NCBI GenBank assembly: GCA_965249175.1
Contig: OZ252227.1
Location: forward strand, 3,720,001 to 3,784,000
DNA length: 64,000 nucleotides
Direction: 5' to 3'
Source of the DNA: CAZYFH01 sp965249175
GTDB lineage: Bacteria; Acidobacteriota; Vicinamibacteria; Vicinamibacterales; UBA8438
The notes beneath the pieces were generated by a model. It had not been told where the DNA came from, made no database searches, and worked only from the letters and a program-made list of their open reading frames with translations. Made by a program: the position numbers and the translations under genes. Numbering within the stretch: the first letter of the stretch is position 1; every line of letters begins with the position of its first letter. Positions 35,624-47,356 of the stretch are shown here, piece after piece.

Positions 35624-36382
35624 TCAGGAGCCGTCGCTCTTTTTCCCGCCCAGCACGCTGAAGATGTCTATGGGCAGCGGGAACACGAGCGTCGAGTTCT
35701 TCTCGCTGGCGATCTCGGTCGCCGTCTGCAGATAACGGAGCGTCATGGCCAACGGTTGATGGCCGATCACCTCAGCGGCCTGCGCCAGCTTCTCGGACGC
35801 GATGAACTCGCCGTCAGCGTGAATGATTTTGGCACGCTTCTCGCGCTCGGCTTCGGCCTGCCGGGCCATCGCGCGCTGCATGTCGACCGGCAGGTCGACA
35901 TGTTTGACCTCGACGGCTGACACCTTGACGCCCCACGGATCGGTCTGCGTATCGAGGATCTGCTGCAACTGCTGGTTGAGCTGCTCACGTTCGGCCAGCA
36001 GCCCATCGAGCTCGACCTGGCCCAGCACGCTGCGGAGCGTGGTCTGCGCGAGCTGCGACGTCGCGTAGTGGAAGTTCTCAACCTCGACGATGGCGCGCTG
36101 CGGGTCCATGACACGAAAGTAGACGACGGCGTTCACCTTGACCGAGACGTTGTCCTTCGTGATGACGTCCTGCGGGGGCACGTCCATGACGATCGTCCGC
36201 AAGCTCACGCGCACCATCCTGTCGATCGGGGCGAAGACGAGGATCACACCCGGACCCTTTGGACGCGGATACAGCTTGCCCAAACGGAAGATCACGGCGC
36301 GCTCGTACTCGTTCAGGACTTTGATGGAGCTGGCGAGATAGAGCAGAAGGATGACGAGAATGATGAGCGCCGGATTGATCAT
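35624..36382 (-). CDS. SPFH-domain stomatin-like protein (slipin)
   Basis: 252 residues. N-terminal membrane hairpin segment (ALIILVILLLYLASSI), then the SPFH/band-7 domain (KVLNEYERAVIFRLGKLYPRPKGPGVILV, DVPPQDVITKDNVSVKVNAVVYFRV), and a C-terminal amphipathic coiled coil (MARQAEAEREKRAKII). The GTG/ATG start overlaps the NfeD gene stop by 4 bases. Slipins oligomerise in membranes and form partner pairs with NfeD proteins, a pairing seen widely in bacteria and archaea; the exact role (membrane microdomains, quality control) is not settled. Confidence 0.9.
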   Translation of the reverse strand: MINPALIILVILLLYLASSIKVLNEYERAVIFRLGKLYPRPKGPGVILVFAPIDRMVRVSLRTIVMDVPPQDVITKDNVSVKVNAVVYFRVMDPQRAIVEVENFHYATSQLAQTTLRSVLGQVELDGLLAEREQLNQQLQQILDTQTDPWGVKVSAVEVKHVDLPVDMQRAMARQAEAEREKRAKIIHADGEFIASEKLAQAAEVIGHQPLAMTLRYLQTATEIASEKNSTLVFPLPIDIFSVLGGKKSDGS

Positions 36383-37758
36383 GTTGCGTCGCCTCCACTG
36401 TCCTCAGGCTCGCGGCGCCGCACCGTGAGCGTCATGCCATCGATCCCGACGACGCGCACCTGATCCCCTTCGGCCAGGTCATCCTTGCTGGTCACCGACC
36501 AGATCTCTCCATGTGTCGACACGCGGCCGGCGCCGCCCGCCGGAATCGGACCGAGCGCCATCCCGACCCCGTCCAGCATGCCGGAGACGCCGGTGACGGG
36601 CTGCGTGCGCTGCGCTCTGATCACGAGTCGCGTCAGACCCGCGACGATGGCGGCCAGTGCGAGCATACTCGACAGGATGAACGGGACACCGAGCTGGAGC
36701 TCCGGGGCCGGCGAGTCAATCAGCATCAGCGCACCGAGCACCATGCTGACGATGCCGCCCGTCGCGAGGAGGCCATAGGTGGGCGTCAGCATCTCGACGG
36801 CCAGCAGCGCGAGACCAAACAAGATCAAGAGCAGCCCCACGTAGTTGATGGGGAGTATCTGAAACGCGAAGAACGCAAGCAGCAGACAGAGGCCACCGAC
36901 AATCCCGGGCACGATCGCCCCCGGGTTCCACAACTCGATCGTCAGGCCAAGCGTCCCCAGGCTGAAGAGCAGCACCGCCACCTGGGGATGCGCCACGGCG
37001 CTCAGCAACTGCTGCCGCCAGGTCATCGCCGTGCGCTCGACGCGCGCACCCGCGGTGCGGAGGACCTGGGTGCTCCCATCCCAACGGCGGATCTCACGCG
37101 CGTGCAGCTGGTCGAGGAGATCGTCGAGATCGGTGGCGATTAGATCGATCAGCGGGGGCTCGGCGGCCAGCGCTTCTTCCTCGGTGAACGACTGACTGTC
37201 GATGACGGCCTTCTCCGCGAGCCCGACGTTGCGCTGGCGGCGGCTCGCCAGCGACCGCGCGTAGGCCGCGACGTCGGAGGCCGCCTTCTCGGCCGCCGTG
37301 TCGTCCATTGCGGCCCCGGTCCCGGAGACCGGATGCGCCGCTCCGATGTGGGTGCCTGGCGCCATCGCCGCGATGTCGGCCGCAATGGTGATCAGGAACC
37401 CGGCCGAGGCAGCGCGGGTCCCGCTCGGGCCGACGTAGATCACGACAGGGGTCTCGGACTCGATGATCCGTGTGTTGATCGTGCGGGTTGAATCGACGAG
37501 ACCGCCAGGGGTGCGGAGCGTCAACACGACGAGATCGGCGTCATCGGCATCCGCGCGGTCGAGGATCTGCACGATGTACTCGGCCGAGATGGGATGGATG
37601 AGCGCTTCGACCTCGGCGGCGTAGACGAGCGGTCGCGGACCGGAGGCGCCGGGGTCGACCTGTCGCGTGCCGACGAGCGCCGACGCGAGCAGTGGCAGCG
37701 CAAGCCAGCCCACCGCTACGCCGAAGCCGACGCGCCGACGGGCGCGAAACGCGGACAT
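36379..37758 (-). CDS. nfeD: NfeD-family membrane serine protease (ClpP-like plus NfeD domain)
   Basis: 459 residues: signal peptide (VAVGWLALPLLASALVG), a ClpP/SppA-like protease domain (about 45-230) with VLTLRTPGGLVDSTR and the nucleophile Ser in YVGPSGTRAASAGFL, a membrane region of four to five helices (LGLTIELWNPGAIVPGI ... GLLATGGIVSMVLGALMLI), and a C-terminal OB-fold NfeD domain (VSTHGEIWSV). This is the long 1510-N type that cleaves stomatin in archaea. It overlaps the SPFH gene by 4 bases. Start ATG 37758; upstream frame is non-homologous. Confidence 0.9.
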   Translation of the reverse strand: MSAFRARRRVGFGVAVGWLALPLLASALVGTRQVDPGASGPRPLVYAAEVEALIHPISAEYIVQILDRADADDADLVVLTLRTPGGLVDSTRTINTRIIESETPVVIYVGPSGTRAASAGFLITIAADIAAMAPGTHIGAAHPVSGTGAAMDDTAAEKAASDVAAYARSLASRRQRNVGLAEKAVIDSQSFTEEEALAAEPPLIDLIATDLDDLLDQLHAREIRRWDGSTQVLRTAGARVERTAMTWRQQLLSAVAHPQVAVLLFSLGTLGLTIELWNPGAIVPGIVGGLCLLLAFFAFQILPINYVGLLLILFGLALLAVEMLTPTYGLLATGGIVSMVLGALMLIDSPAPELQLGVPFILSSMLALAAIVAGLTRLVIRAQRTQPVTGVSGMLDGVGMALGPIPAGGAGRVSTHGEIWSVTSKDDLAEGDQVRVVGIDGMTLTVRRREPEDSGGDAT

Positions 37759-37840
37759 AGTACTTACCGCTCGTACCGTAGCCGAGCGACTGAACAGTGT
37801 CAACGAGTGGGCCGGCGGGAGCGAGGCGTCTGCGTAGAGG

Positions 37841-38449
37841 TCAGTGCACGCTCGGCTGCGGCGCACCGCGAATCGTCAGGATGCAAGACGCGCCATCGGT
37901 CACCCGGCATCGCCGAATCTCCACGTGCGTGGGGAGATCGAATCGCTCGAAGAACCGCGCGGTCGCCGCGGCGTGAAACGCGCACAGGGGCCCCGCCGTG
38001 ACGGCGCGAACATCGCAGAACACCGAATCAACGAGCTCGGCCTCCAAGGCGCCCGCCCGCCTGCGAACGACGAGCCGTCCAACCGCGCCAACCCGCTGAA
38101 GCAAGCGCCTCGCGAGGCGCATCACGACGCGCCGGCGAAAGAATCGCGGCAGGGCGTGGACGGCGCCGGTTGCGGCTGCCGGCCACGACTCGATCGTCCA
38201 GTCGACCGCGAACCGTGCCGCACGCGACACGACGCGCTCATACGCATCGGCCTCCTGTCGGAGAAAACTGAAAACGGCCACCAGCTGGGCGGGGCCAACA
38301 GACTCGTGGCGCAGCTTTCGTGTATCGAGCCAGTGCTCGTAGAACTCGAGCCGGGTAGGCAAGCACTCGGCCACAGCCTGATGCAGGCTGGCCACAAGCA
38401 GTCGACCGACCGTCTTGTTGGCTGCCACGGGGCTCTGAGTGTCGCACAC
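37841..38449 (-). CDS. Uncharacterised protein (about 200 residues)
   Basis: The frame is open well beyond any sensible start because it runs antisense over mobA; the first good start clear of mobA is GTG 38449 (about 202 residues), roughly 12 bases after an AGAGGGGG purine run. The protein is helical and Arg-rich, with RLEFYEHWLDTRKLRHESVG near residue 35 and a C-terminal FHAAATARFFERFDLP ... RRCRVTDGASCILTI. The end loosely resembles V4R/4-vinyl-reductase-type domains with their terminal C-x-G-x-C pattern, but I cannot assign a family. It is divergent from mobA. Confidence 0.55.
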   Translation of the reverse strand: MCDTQSPVAANKTVGRLLVASLHQAVAECLPTRLEFYEHWLDTRKLRHESVGPAQLVAVFSFLRQEADAYERVVSRAARFAVDWTIESWPAAATGAVHALPRFFRRRVVMRLARRLLQRVGAVGRLVVRRRAGALEAELVDSVFCDVRAVTAGPLCAFHAAATARFFERFDLPTHVEIRRCRVTDGASCILTIRGAPQPSVH

Positions 38450-38483
38450 GAGCCCGACATTTCCCCCTCTGCTAGGGTTGCGC

Positions 38484-39104
38484 GTGCGGACGTCTACCGC
38501 GGCCATCCTCGCCGGCGGGCGGGCACGTCGGTTCGGCGGGCGGGCCAAGGCGCTGCTTCCTCTCGGCGACCAGCGGGTCATTGATCGCCTCCTGACAGTC
38601 GTGCGGTCGGTTGCCGACGACGTCATCGTCGTGGCCGCCGCGGACGGCCGCCTGGAAGGACTGGGGCTGCCTATCCACGCGGACCTGCGGCCTGGATCCG
38701 GTCCATTGGGCGGGATCTACACCGCGTTGGTCGCGTCCAAATCGCCGCAGACCCTCATCGTCGCCGCCGACATGCCGTTTCTCAGCGCGCGGTTCCTCGC
38801 ATATGTGCTGCGGGCCGGCCGCGACGTCGACATCGCCGTGCCCCGCACACGGGACGGCCAGCAGCCGTTATGCGCGTCGTATGGCGCCGGCTGCATCGCG
38901 CTCATCGAACGCCGCCTCGATGCGAACGCGCTCAAGGTCACCGACGCGTTTGCCGGTGCGCGCATCACCGAGATCGGGCCGGAGTCGATTCGGCCGTTCG
39001 ATCCTGAGGGCACGCTCTGCTTCAACATCAACACCCCCGCCGACTACGCCCGCGCGCTCGCCCTGGCCGCGGCCGGCGCGGCGCCGCTCGGTTCGGCCGT
39101 ATGA
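38484..39104 (+). CDS. mobA: Molybdenum cofactor guanylyltransferase MobA
   Basis: 206 residues from GTG 38484. NTP-transferase fold with ILAGGRARRFGGRAKALLPLG (nucleotide loop and Lys), DLRPGSGPLGGIYTAL, VAADMPFLSARFL (metal Asp), CASYGAGC and FNINTPADYARA at the end. It attaches GMP from GTP to molybdopterin to make bis-MGD or MGD cofactor. No other molybdenum cofactor genes are in the window; it lies 34 bases before argS on the same strand. Confidence 0.85.
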   Translation: MRTSTAAILAGGRARRFGGRAKALLPLGDQRVIDRLLTVVRSVADDVIVVAAADGRLEGLGLPIHADLRPGSGPLGGIYTALVASKSPQTLIVAADMPFLSARFLAYVLRAGRDVDIAVPRTRDGQQPLCASYGAGCIALIERRLDANALKVTDAFAGARITEIGPESIRPFDPEGTLCFNINTPADYARALALAAAGAAPLGSAV

Positions 39105-39138
39105 TGATGGCGCACGCGCCCTGGCCCACGTCACCGCC

Positions 39139-41169
39139 ATGATTCTGACCATTCACCGAGCGTTGAAGGACCGCCTCCGCGCGGTGCTCATGGAGCTGTA
39201 CGGCCTCGACCCCGACGCGACGCCCGAGATTGCCGTACAGTATCCGCCCAACAGAACGCTTGGCGATCTGGGCATCCCAGTCGCGTTCGAATTGGCGCGG
39301 ACTCTGCGCAAGGCACCGAAGGCCATCGCGACCGAGGTCGTCGCCGCGCTCGGCCCCATCGATGGCATCGCGCGCGCGGAGGCCGCGCCGAACGGCTACG
39401 TCAACGTCTTCTTCGACCGCGCCACGTTCCTCAGGAAAGCGTGCACGACGCCGGCGGCGGGAGCCACGGCACCGGCAGCCCAGACCAAGACCATCGTCGA
39501 GCACACCGCGATCAATCCCAACAAGGCCGCCCACATCGGACATCTGCGAAACTCGGCGCTTGGCGACACGCTGGTCCGCGTACTGCGCTTCCTGGGCACG
39601 CCGGTTGAAGTCCAGAACTACATCGACGACACGGGCGTCCAGGTGGCCGACGTCGCCGTGGGATTCGAGCAGCTCGAGCATGCATCGATAGACGACGTGA
39701 CCGCGCTCGCGGCCAAGCCGCGATTCGATTTCTACTGCTGGGACCTGTACGCGCGCGTGACCGAGTGGTACACCGGCGACGACGACCGGCTCGCCCACCG
39801 CACGCGCGCCCTGCGCGATCTGGAAGCCGGTGATACACCGACGGCTGCGATCGGCCAGGCCGTCGCGGCCCACATCGTCCGGTGTCACCTCGCCACGATG
39901 GATCGACTGAACGTCGAATACGACCTGTTGAGCTGGGAAGGCGACATCCTGCGCCTCGAGTTCTGGGCGCGAGCGTTCGCCGTGCTGCAGGAAGCCGACG
40001 CCATCTTTCTGCAGACGGACGGTCCACAGGCCGGTTGCTGGGTCATGCCGCTCGCGGCCGTACCCCGCGAGGACAAGGGCGTGGGCGCCGAGGCCGGCGA
40101 TGCAACCGGGGAAGGCCTCGACGCGCCTGCCAAGATCATCGTGCGCTCAAACGGTACGGTGACCTACGTCGGGAAGGACATCGCCTATCAGTTCTGGAAA
40201 TTCGGAGTGCTCGACCGGGACTTCCGCTATCGCCACCACAGCAACCAGCGGTCGGGCCGGGCGCTGTGGTCGACCACGGCCGAATCCATCGCACGCACAG
40301 ACGGGCCCGTCCCACCAGCCTTCGGCGACGCCGCGGCAGTCTACAACGTCATCGACACGCGGCAGTCCTATCTGCAGGAGCTGCTCAAGCAGGCGCTGAG
40401 GGCCATCGACCGGCAGCCGCAGGCCGACCGGTCGGTGCACGTCTCGTACGAGATGGTCGCGCTCTCCCATGGCACGGCACGCGCGCTCGGTCATGACGCC
40501 GACCCCGACGAGCGACGCCCCTTCGTTGAGGTGTCGGGACGGAAGGGGTTGGGCGTCAAGGCCGATGACCTCCTGGACCGGGTGACCGCGGCCGCGCGGC
40601 GCGAGGTGCTCGAGCGCCACGTCGATCTCGCCGAGAACGAGACGGAGGCCGAACGCATTGCCGCCATCATCGCCGTGGCGGCTATCCGCTACTTCATGAT
40701 CAAGTATTCGCGCGGCAAGCTCATCGTCTTCGATATCGATGAGGCGCTGAGCTTCGAGGGCGAAAGCGGTCCGTATGTGCAGTACGCGGCAGTGCGCGCC
40801 GAGAAGATCCTCGACAAGCTACGGCAGCGCCATGGCACCGATGACACCGCACTGGTGGACGCGCTCGCGACGCTGCCGGACGCCGCGCTCGACGACCCGA
40901 ACGGCACGGACCCGTGGGCGCTCGTCCTCGAAGCCGCCCGGCTCGACGAGGTCGCCGCGCAGTCGGTGCGCGCGCTCGAGCTGTCCGTGCTGGCGAAGTA
41001 TGCGTTCGGGCTCGCCCAGGCGTTCAACACGTTTTATCATCGATGCCCGGTCATCGCCGAGGAACGCCGCGACGTGCGGCTGTGGCGCGCGGCGGCAGTG
41101 ACCTACGCGCGTCTCCAGCTGGGAAGAGCCCTGGATCTGATGGGCTGCGAGGTGCCGCCGCGAATGTAG
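39139..41169 (+). CDS. argS: Arginyl-tRNA synthetase
   Basis: 676 residues from ATG 39139. N-terminal Add1 domain, class I HIGH motif in NKAAHIGHLRNSALGD, Arg-binding NYIDDTGVQVADV, a KMSKS-like loop reduced to VSGRKGLGVKADDLLD, and the C-terminal DALR anticodon domain (LAQAFNTFYHRCPV). A degenerate KMSKS loop is common in ArgS. The family is usually 550-600 residues; this protein is longer through insertions around residues 300-330 and 470-490. The frame extends upstream as a mobA shadow. Confidence 0.93.
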   Translation: MILTIHRALKDRLRAVLMELYGLDPDATPEIAVQYPPNRTLGDLGIPVAFELARTLRKAPKAIATEVVAALGPIDGIARAEAAPNGYVNVFFDRATFLRKACTTPAAGATAPAAQTKTIVEHTAINPNKAAHIGHLRNSALGDTLVRVLRFLGTPVEVQNYIDDTGVQVADVAVGFEQLEHASIDDVTALAAKPRFDFYCWDLYARVTEWYTGDDDRLAHRTRALRDLEAGDTPTAAIGQAVAAHIVRCHLATMDRLNVEYDLLSWEGDILRLEFWARAFAVLQEADAIFLQTDGPQAGCWVMPLAAVPREDKGVGAEAGDATGEGLDAPAKIIVRSNGTVTYVGKDIAYQFWKFGVLDRDFRYRHHSNQRSGRALWSTTAESIARTDGPVPPAFGDAAAVYNVIDTRQSYLQELLKQALRAIDRQPQADRSVHVSYEMVALSHGTARALGHDADPDERRPFVEVSGRKGLGVKADDLLDRVTAAARREVLERHVDLAENETEAERIAAIIAVAAIRYFMIKYSRGKLIVFDIDEALSFEGESGPYVQYAAVRAEKILDKLRQRHGTDDTALVDALATLPDAALDDPNGTDPWALVLEAARLDEVAAQSVRALELSVLAKYAFGLAQAFNTFYHRCPVIAEERRDVRLWRAAAVTYARLQLGRALDLMGCEVPPRM

Positions 41170-41191
41170 CGCGTGCGCGCGCGCGCGTGCA
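41170..41191. repeat. Alternating CG/TG tract between convergent genes
   Basis: About 22 bases of strictly alternating purine-pyrimidine sequence, mainly (GC)n, right after the argS stop and before the end of the converging gene 41196-41912. Such tracts can adopt Z-DNA under negative supercoiling, which accumulates or is relieved differently between convergent genes. Confidence 0.5.
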
Positions 41192-41195
41192 GCCA

Positions 41196-41912
41196 CTAGT
41201 CGTAGGTGAGACGCGGCAGTTCCGCGTGCTCGGTCACCAGCCGGTCGAGGCTGGCCTCCAGCGCCCGTCGAAACACGTCCGGCGCCATCCGGTCTCGAAA
41301 CGGCTCCAGGTCGACCGAGGCCGATTCGCGCAGCCGACCGCGGACGGCCTCGTCGGCGCTGGCGTGCGCCGCAGCACGCAAGCACCGCTCGAGCTCCGCC
41401 AGCCGATCGATGATGCGCTGCCGCGCGTCTCCACGCGCGGTCGTGGCGGCTTCGCGCGTCCCCTCGAGCTCCGCCACGACGTCCACCACCTGCCGATCCA
41501 GAGCCGCAGGTCGACTGCGCCCCCGCCACGCCTGCAACCGTGCGGTGACTCGATCAAGATGGGCCACGAGCGGGCGCCGGCGAGGCGAGGGCGGGCCGCC
41601 GGCGTCTGCTTCTTCGGCGGCGTCCGCGTGCACGTCGCGCGCGCCAACGCCGATCGCGCGTTTCCACTCGTCGAAAACATCGCGGACGTCGGCCTCGCAG
41701 TACTCGATCCGAAGGGGCCGCCGTTTCGGCCCCTTGGCGTAGTAGCGCGCGTGGGCCAGATCCACCGCACGCATGACGACGCTCAGCGGGATCGCTGCGC
41801 TCGCCCAGCCGCTCACGAGCTCGAACGCAGGCCCGACGATGCGGATGAGATGACCGTCGTTCTTACGGCAGAGATACGACTCGACGTCGCGGCAGTACGC
41901 TCCCGACTCCAT
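41196..41912 (-). CDS. Uncharacterised helical protein (238 residues)
   Basis: 238 residues with no signal peptide or membrane helix. The first 95 residues (YCRDVESYLCRKNDGHLIRIVGPAF, LSVVMRAVDLAHARYYAKGPKRRPLRIEYCEADVRDVFDEW) look like a compact, possibly DNA- or RNA-associated domain with conserved Cys and aromatic residues; the rest is Arg/Ala-rich coiled coil with a Pro/Arg linker near 105-115. The start ATG at 41912 has a weak ribosome site. It ends convergent with argS. I do not recognise the family. Confidence 0.6.
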   Translation of the reverse strand: MESGAYCRDVESYLCRKNDGHLIRIVGPAFELVSGWASAAIPLSVVMRAVDLAHARYYAKGPKRRPLRIEYCEADVRDVFDEWKRAIGVGARDVHADAAEEADAGGPPSPRRRPLVAHLDRVTARLQAWRGRSRPAALDRQVVDVVAELEGTREAATTARGDARQRIIDRLAELERCLRAAAHASADEAVRGRLRESASVDLEPFRDRMAPDVFRRALEASLDRLVTEHAELPRLTYD

Positions 41913-41930
41913 CTGCGCAGGGCCCCAGTC

Positions 41931-42097
41931 CTAGGAGTCCGTTGTGAAAGCCCCGCGTCGCACCGAGACCGGTGAGGCGGCTGGCTGGCAAGGCGCGACG
42001 AGGGAGAATACCGAGAGTATTTGACCGAGGAGCAACGCCGCCAGCCGGGATGCATCGCCGGTCGAATGCAACGGGACTTTCACCACGGGCTCCCTAG
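41931..42097. repeat. Palindromic repeat element, full-length copy 2
   Basis: 167 bases bounded by CTAG. The ends are inverted copies of each other (CCGTtGTGAAAGcCCCG at the left, reverse complement of CCGTGGTGAAAGTCCCG at the right). Inside, a 97-base module (41967-42063) is bounded by GACCGG and CCGGTC and contains GGCTGG...CCAGCC, AAGGCGCGACGAGGGAG, the small hairpin AATACcgagaGTATT, TGACCGAGGAG and GGGATGCATCG. The 57341-57407 copy has the same ends but lacks this module. Confidence 0.88.
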
Positions 42098-42120
42098 CTC
42101 GTGTCCAGTACGGACACTAG
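42094..42120 (-). terminator. CTAG-bounded hairpin at the coaX stop
   Basis: CTAG-ctc-GTGTCC-agtac-GGACAC-TAG: a 6-base stem with short loop, overlapping the coaX stop codon on the minus strand and touching the end of the palindromic element. No T-run follows, so it may stop transcription weakly or protect the mRNA end. Similar CTAG/GTCC stems lie at 3957-3979 and 33296-33311. Confidence 0.4.
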
Positions 42121-42902
42121 CCGCTGTTGTTCCGCTCCCATACGAAACGGAGACCGGTCAGCGTCAGATCGGGCTGCACCTCGTCGATCGCATCCGTTTC
42201 GTCGGCGATCGCACGGGCCAGTCCGCCGGTGGCGACGCAGATGGTCGTGGACCCGTCCGCGGATAGCTCGGCTCGCATGCGTGACACGATGCCTTCGACC
42301 ATTGCAACGTAGCCAAAGAAGAGGCCGGACTGCATCGACGCCACCGTCGTCCGCCCGATCAGCTCGTCAGGCTTCCGCACGTCGACGCGCGGCAGTCGTG
42401 CGGCGCGTTGAAACAGGGCGTCGGCCGATATCTCCACACCGGGACAGATCACGCCACCCCGGTATGCGCCGCCCGCGGAGATGGCATCAAAGGTGGTTGC
42501 CGTCCCGAAATCGACGACGACAACTGAGCGCTGCGCAGCGCCGAACAGCCGCAACGCCGCGACGGCATTCACCAATCGGTCGGCACCAACGTCACCTGGC
42601 TCCTCGTACTCGACAGCCAGCCCTGCATTGCCTGCATCCACAGTCAGAACCGAGCGATCGAGCCCCCGGGCGACCATCTCCGAGACCGTCCGGGTCAGCG
42701 CCGGGACCACAGACGCCATGACGACGCCGTCAATCCGCGACACGTCGATCTCACGCTCGTCGAACAACCGGCTCACGAGCACCCACAGCTCGTCGGCAGG
42801 CCGGTCCCGAAGCGTCGCGAGCCGCCAGCTCACGGCGAGGTCGTCGCCCTCGAAGATCCCGAGCACGATGTTGGTGTTGCCAATGTCGATGGCTAAAAGC
42901 AC
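42117..42902 (-). CDS. coaX: Type III pantothenate kinase
   Basis: 261 residues. ASKHA fold: phosphate-1 motif DIGNTN (6-11), GADRLVNAVAA, phosphate-2 motif VVDFGTATTFD, GGVICPGVEISADALFQRAARLP, and GRTTVASMQSGLFFGY. It phosphorylates pantothenate at the start of CoA synthesis and, unlike CoaA, is not feedback inhibited by CoA in characterised members. It follows birA and nadC, a common cofactor gene cluster (nadC-birA-coaX). Confidence 0.94.
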   Translation of the reverse strand: MLLAIDIGNTNIVLGIFEGDDLAVSWRLATLRDRPADELWVLVSRLFDEREIDVSRIDGVVMASVVPALTRTVSEMVARGLDRSVLTVDAGNAGLAVEYEEPGDVGADRLVNAVAALRLFGAAQRSVVVVDFGTATTFDAISAGGAYRGGVICPGVEISADALFQRAARLPRVDVRKPDELIGRTTVASMQSGLFFGYVAMVEGIVSRMRAELSADGSTTICVATGGLARAIADETDAIDEVQPDLTLTGLRFVWERNNSG

Positions 42903-42923
42903 GGAACTACGCCTGGATCAAGG

Positions 42924-43766
42924 TTAGGGCTGAGGGCGGAGCGCTTGGGGCGAGCTCCCTTCCCACGACACCTCACCACCGACGATCCGCTCGGTCCGAC
43001 CCTCACAGTCGACCCTGAGCGCGCCCTCGTCGTCGATGCCGGCGGTCACGCCGGCGCGTCGCGTTCCTCCTTCGTCCCATGTGACACTCGCCCCATGGCT
43101 GCTCGGAGACAACGAACACCAGCGCGCGAGGAGATCGGTCGACCCGTGCGCGGCCAGCGCTCGTCGCCACCGCTCGACACCCGACAGCACGTCCGCGAGA
43201 AGGGCCGCCGAACGGACGGGGGCTCGGGCCTCCGCCTCCAGCGAGGTCGCGCGACCGCCGAGCTCAGCCGGATAGTCCGCCCGGCCGACATTGATCCCGA
43301 TGCCCATCACGACACCCTCACCGACTGCCAGGGGCAAACGCTCGGCCAGAATGCCGGCAACCTTCCGGGACGGGCCCACGGCGCCCGTGGGGATGCGCGG
43401 CGCCGGCACGACGACGTCATTTGGCCATGTGAGCTCGACCGCGACGCCGCTGCGATGAGCGACGGCCTCGGCGACGGCGACCCCCGCCATGAGGGTGACC
43501 AGCGGCGACTGTCGTCCGAGCAGCAGAATCGACATGTACAGCCCGGCGCCGCCTGGTGAATGCCACGAATGCCCGCGGCGCCCTCGACCCGAGCTCTGCG
43601 CGCCAGCCAGCACCGTGGTGCGGTCGACCGCCCCAGATCCGGCGAGCTCGACGGCCACGTCGTTCGTCGAGGTGACCTCGTCGAAGTAGACAAGCCGGAC
43701 CCCCGCGAGATCCGGCTGCTGACCCAGGGCAGCAGCGATATCGGATGGCGGCGGCATTGGGCCCAT
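42924..43766 (-). CDS. birA: Biotin--[acetyl-CoA-carboxylase] ligase, monofunctional (no HTH)
   Basis: 280 residues. The biotin-adenylate loop GRGRRGHSWHSPGGAGLYMS, ELTWPNDVVV and RKVAGILAE (catalytic Lys), GIGINV and a C-terminal SH3-like domain (VTWDEGGTRRAGVTAGIDDEGAL). There is no N-terminal winged helix, so it is a Group I ligase that biotinylates carrier protein but does not repress transcription. ATG 43766 comes 14 bases after the nadC stop; the longer upstream frame is a nadC shadow. Confidence 0.9.
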   Translation of the reverse strand: MGPMPPPSDIAAALGQQPDLAGVRLVYFDEVTSTNDVAVELAGSGAVDRTTVLAGAQSSGRGRRGHSWHSPGGAGLYMSILLLGRQSPLVTLMAGVAVAEAVAHRSGVAVELTWPNDVVVPAPRIPTGAVGPSRKVAGILAERLPLAVGEGVVMGIGINVGRADYPAELGGRATSLEAEARAPVRSAALLADVLSGVERWRRALAAHGSTDLLARWCSLSPSSHGASVTWDEGGTRRAGVTAGIDDEGALRVDCEGRTERIVGGEVSWEGSSPQALRPQP

Positions 43767-43780
43767 CTGGTGTCGGGCAA

Positions 43781-44625
43781 TCAAACAATCTCGAAGCTCA
43801 TGTCGATCGCCGGGGCCGAGTGCGTCAGCGCGCCCACCGAGATGTAGTCTGGACCCAGCGCGGCAATCGTGTCTATGTCGGCCAACGTGACCCCACCCGA
43901 GACCTCGGTCTGTGCGCGGCCGCGGCACCGCTCGACCGCCGTGCGCTGCTGGTCCGGCGAGAGGTTGTCGAGCAGGACGATCGCGGCGCCGGCGGCGAGC
44001 GCCTCGTCCACCTCGTCGAGGTCATGCGCCTCGACTTCGATCGGCAGGTCGTGATCGGTCTCGCGCAGCCTGTCAACCGCCACAGCAATCGATCCGGCCA
44101 CGCGCACGTGGTTCTCCTTGATCAGCAATCCATCGTCGAGCGCCAGGCGATGATTGACCGCCCCGCCGGCGCGGACGGCGTACTTCTCCAGCACCCGGAG
44201 CGTCGGTGTCGTCTTCCGCGTATCGAGAATCGTCGCGCGTGAGCCGGCGGCGTCAACGAACCGGCGTGTCAGGGTCGCGATGCCGGACAGGCGTTGCAAA
44301 AAGTTCAGCGCCGTCCGCTCGGCGGTGAGCAATGCCGATGCAAAACCGCTCAGACGCAGGATGGTCTCCCCCGCCTCGCACATCTCCCCGTCCTGACGCG
44401 TGCGGGTCACGTCCGCCTTGGGATCGAGCTGCAAGAATGCCTCGAGCGCAATATCGAGCCCGGCAAGCACGCATGCCGCGTTCGTCTGCACCTCGCCGGT
44501 CGCGCGCGCCTCGGCCGGCACAGCCGCCTCCGTCGTGACGTCTCCCCACCGCAGATCCTCCGCGAGCGCTCGGCGTACCACCTCGCGGTACAGTCCGGGG
44601 TCCAGTGGGGCGAAGGGCTCCTCCC

Positions 44626-44629
<4 letters not shown>
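43781..44629 (-). CDS. nadC: Nicotinate-nucleotide pyrophosphorylase (quinolinate phosphoribosyltransferase)
   Basis: 282 residues. N-terminal EDLRWGDVTTEA, LSGIATLTRRFVDAAG, DTRKTTPTLRVLEKYAVRAGG (Arg/Lys substrate contacts), NHRLALDDGLLIKENH, EVEAHDLDEVDEAL, DNLSPDQ and EVSGGVTLADI: all QPRTase blocks. It makes nicotinate mononucleotide from quinolinate and PRPP in NAD synthesis. The start is GTG 44629 overlapping the valS stop (GTGA); the longer open frame upstream is antisense-like shadow of valS. Confidence 0.93.
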
Positions 44630-47292
<2,663 letters not shown>

Positions 47293-47356
47293 TGCCGCCC
47301 GATCGTATCAGGAGCCGGTGACCGCGCATCGTGCGCGCGGCGACTGGTGGCAGGGA

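Noticed and set aside
39139..41169. Inactive ArgS because the KMSKS loop is degenerate
   Set aside because: Many functional arginyl-tRNA synthetases lack a canonical KMSKS; the HIGH motif and all other blocks are intact.
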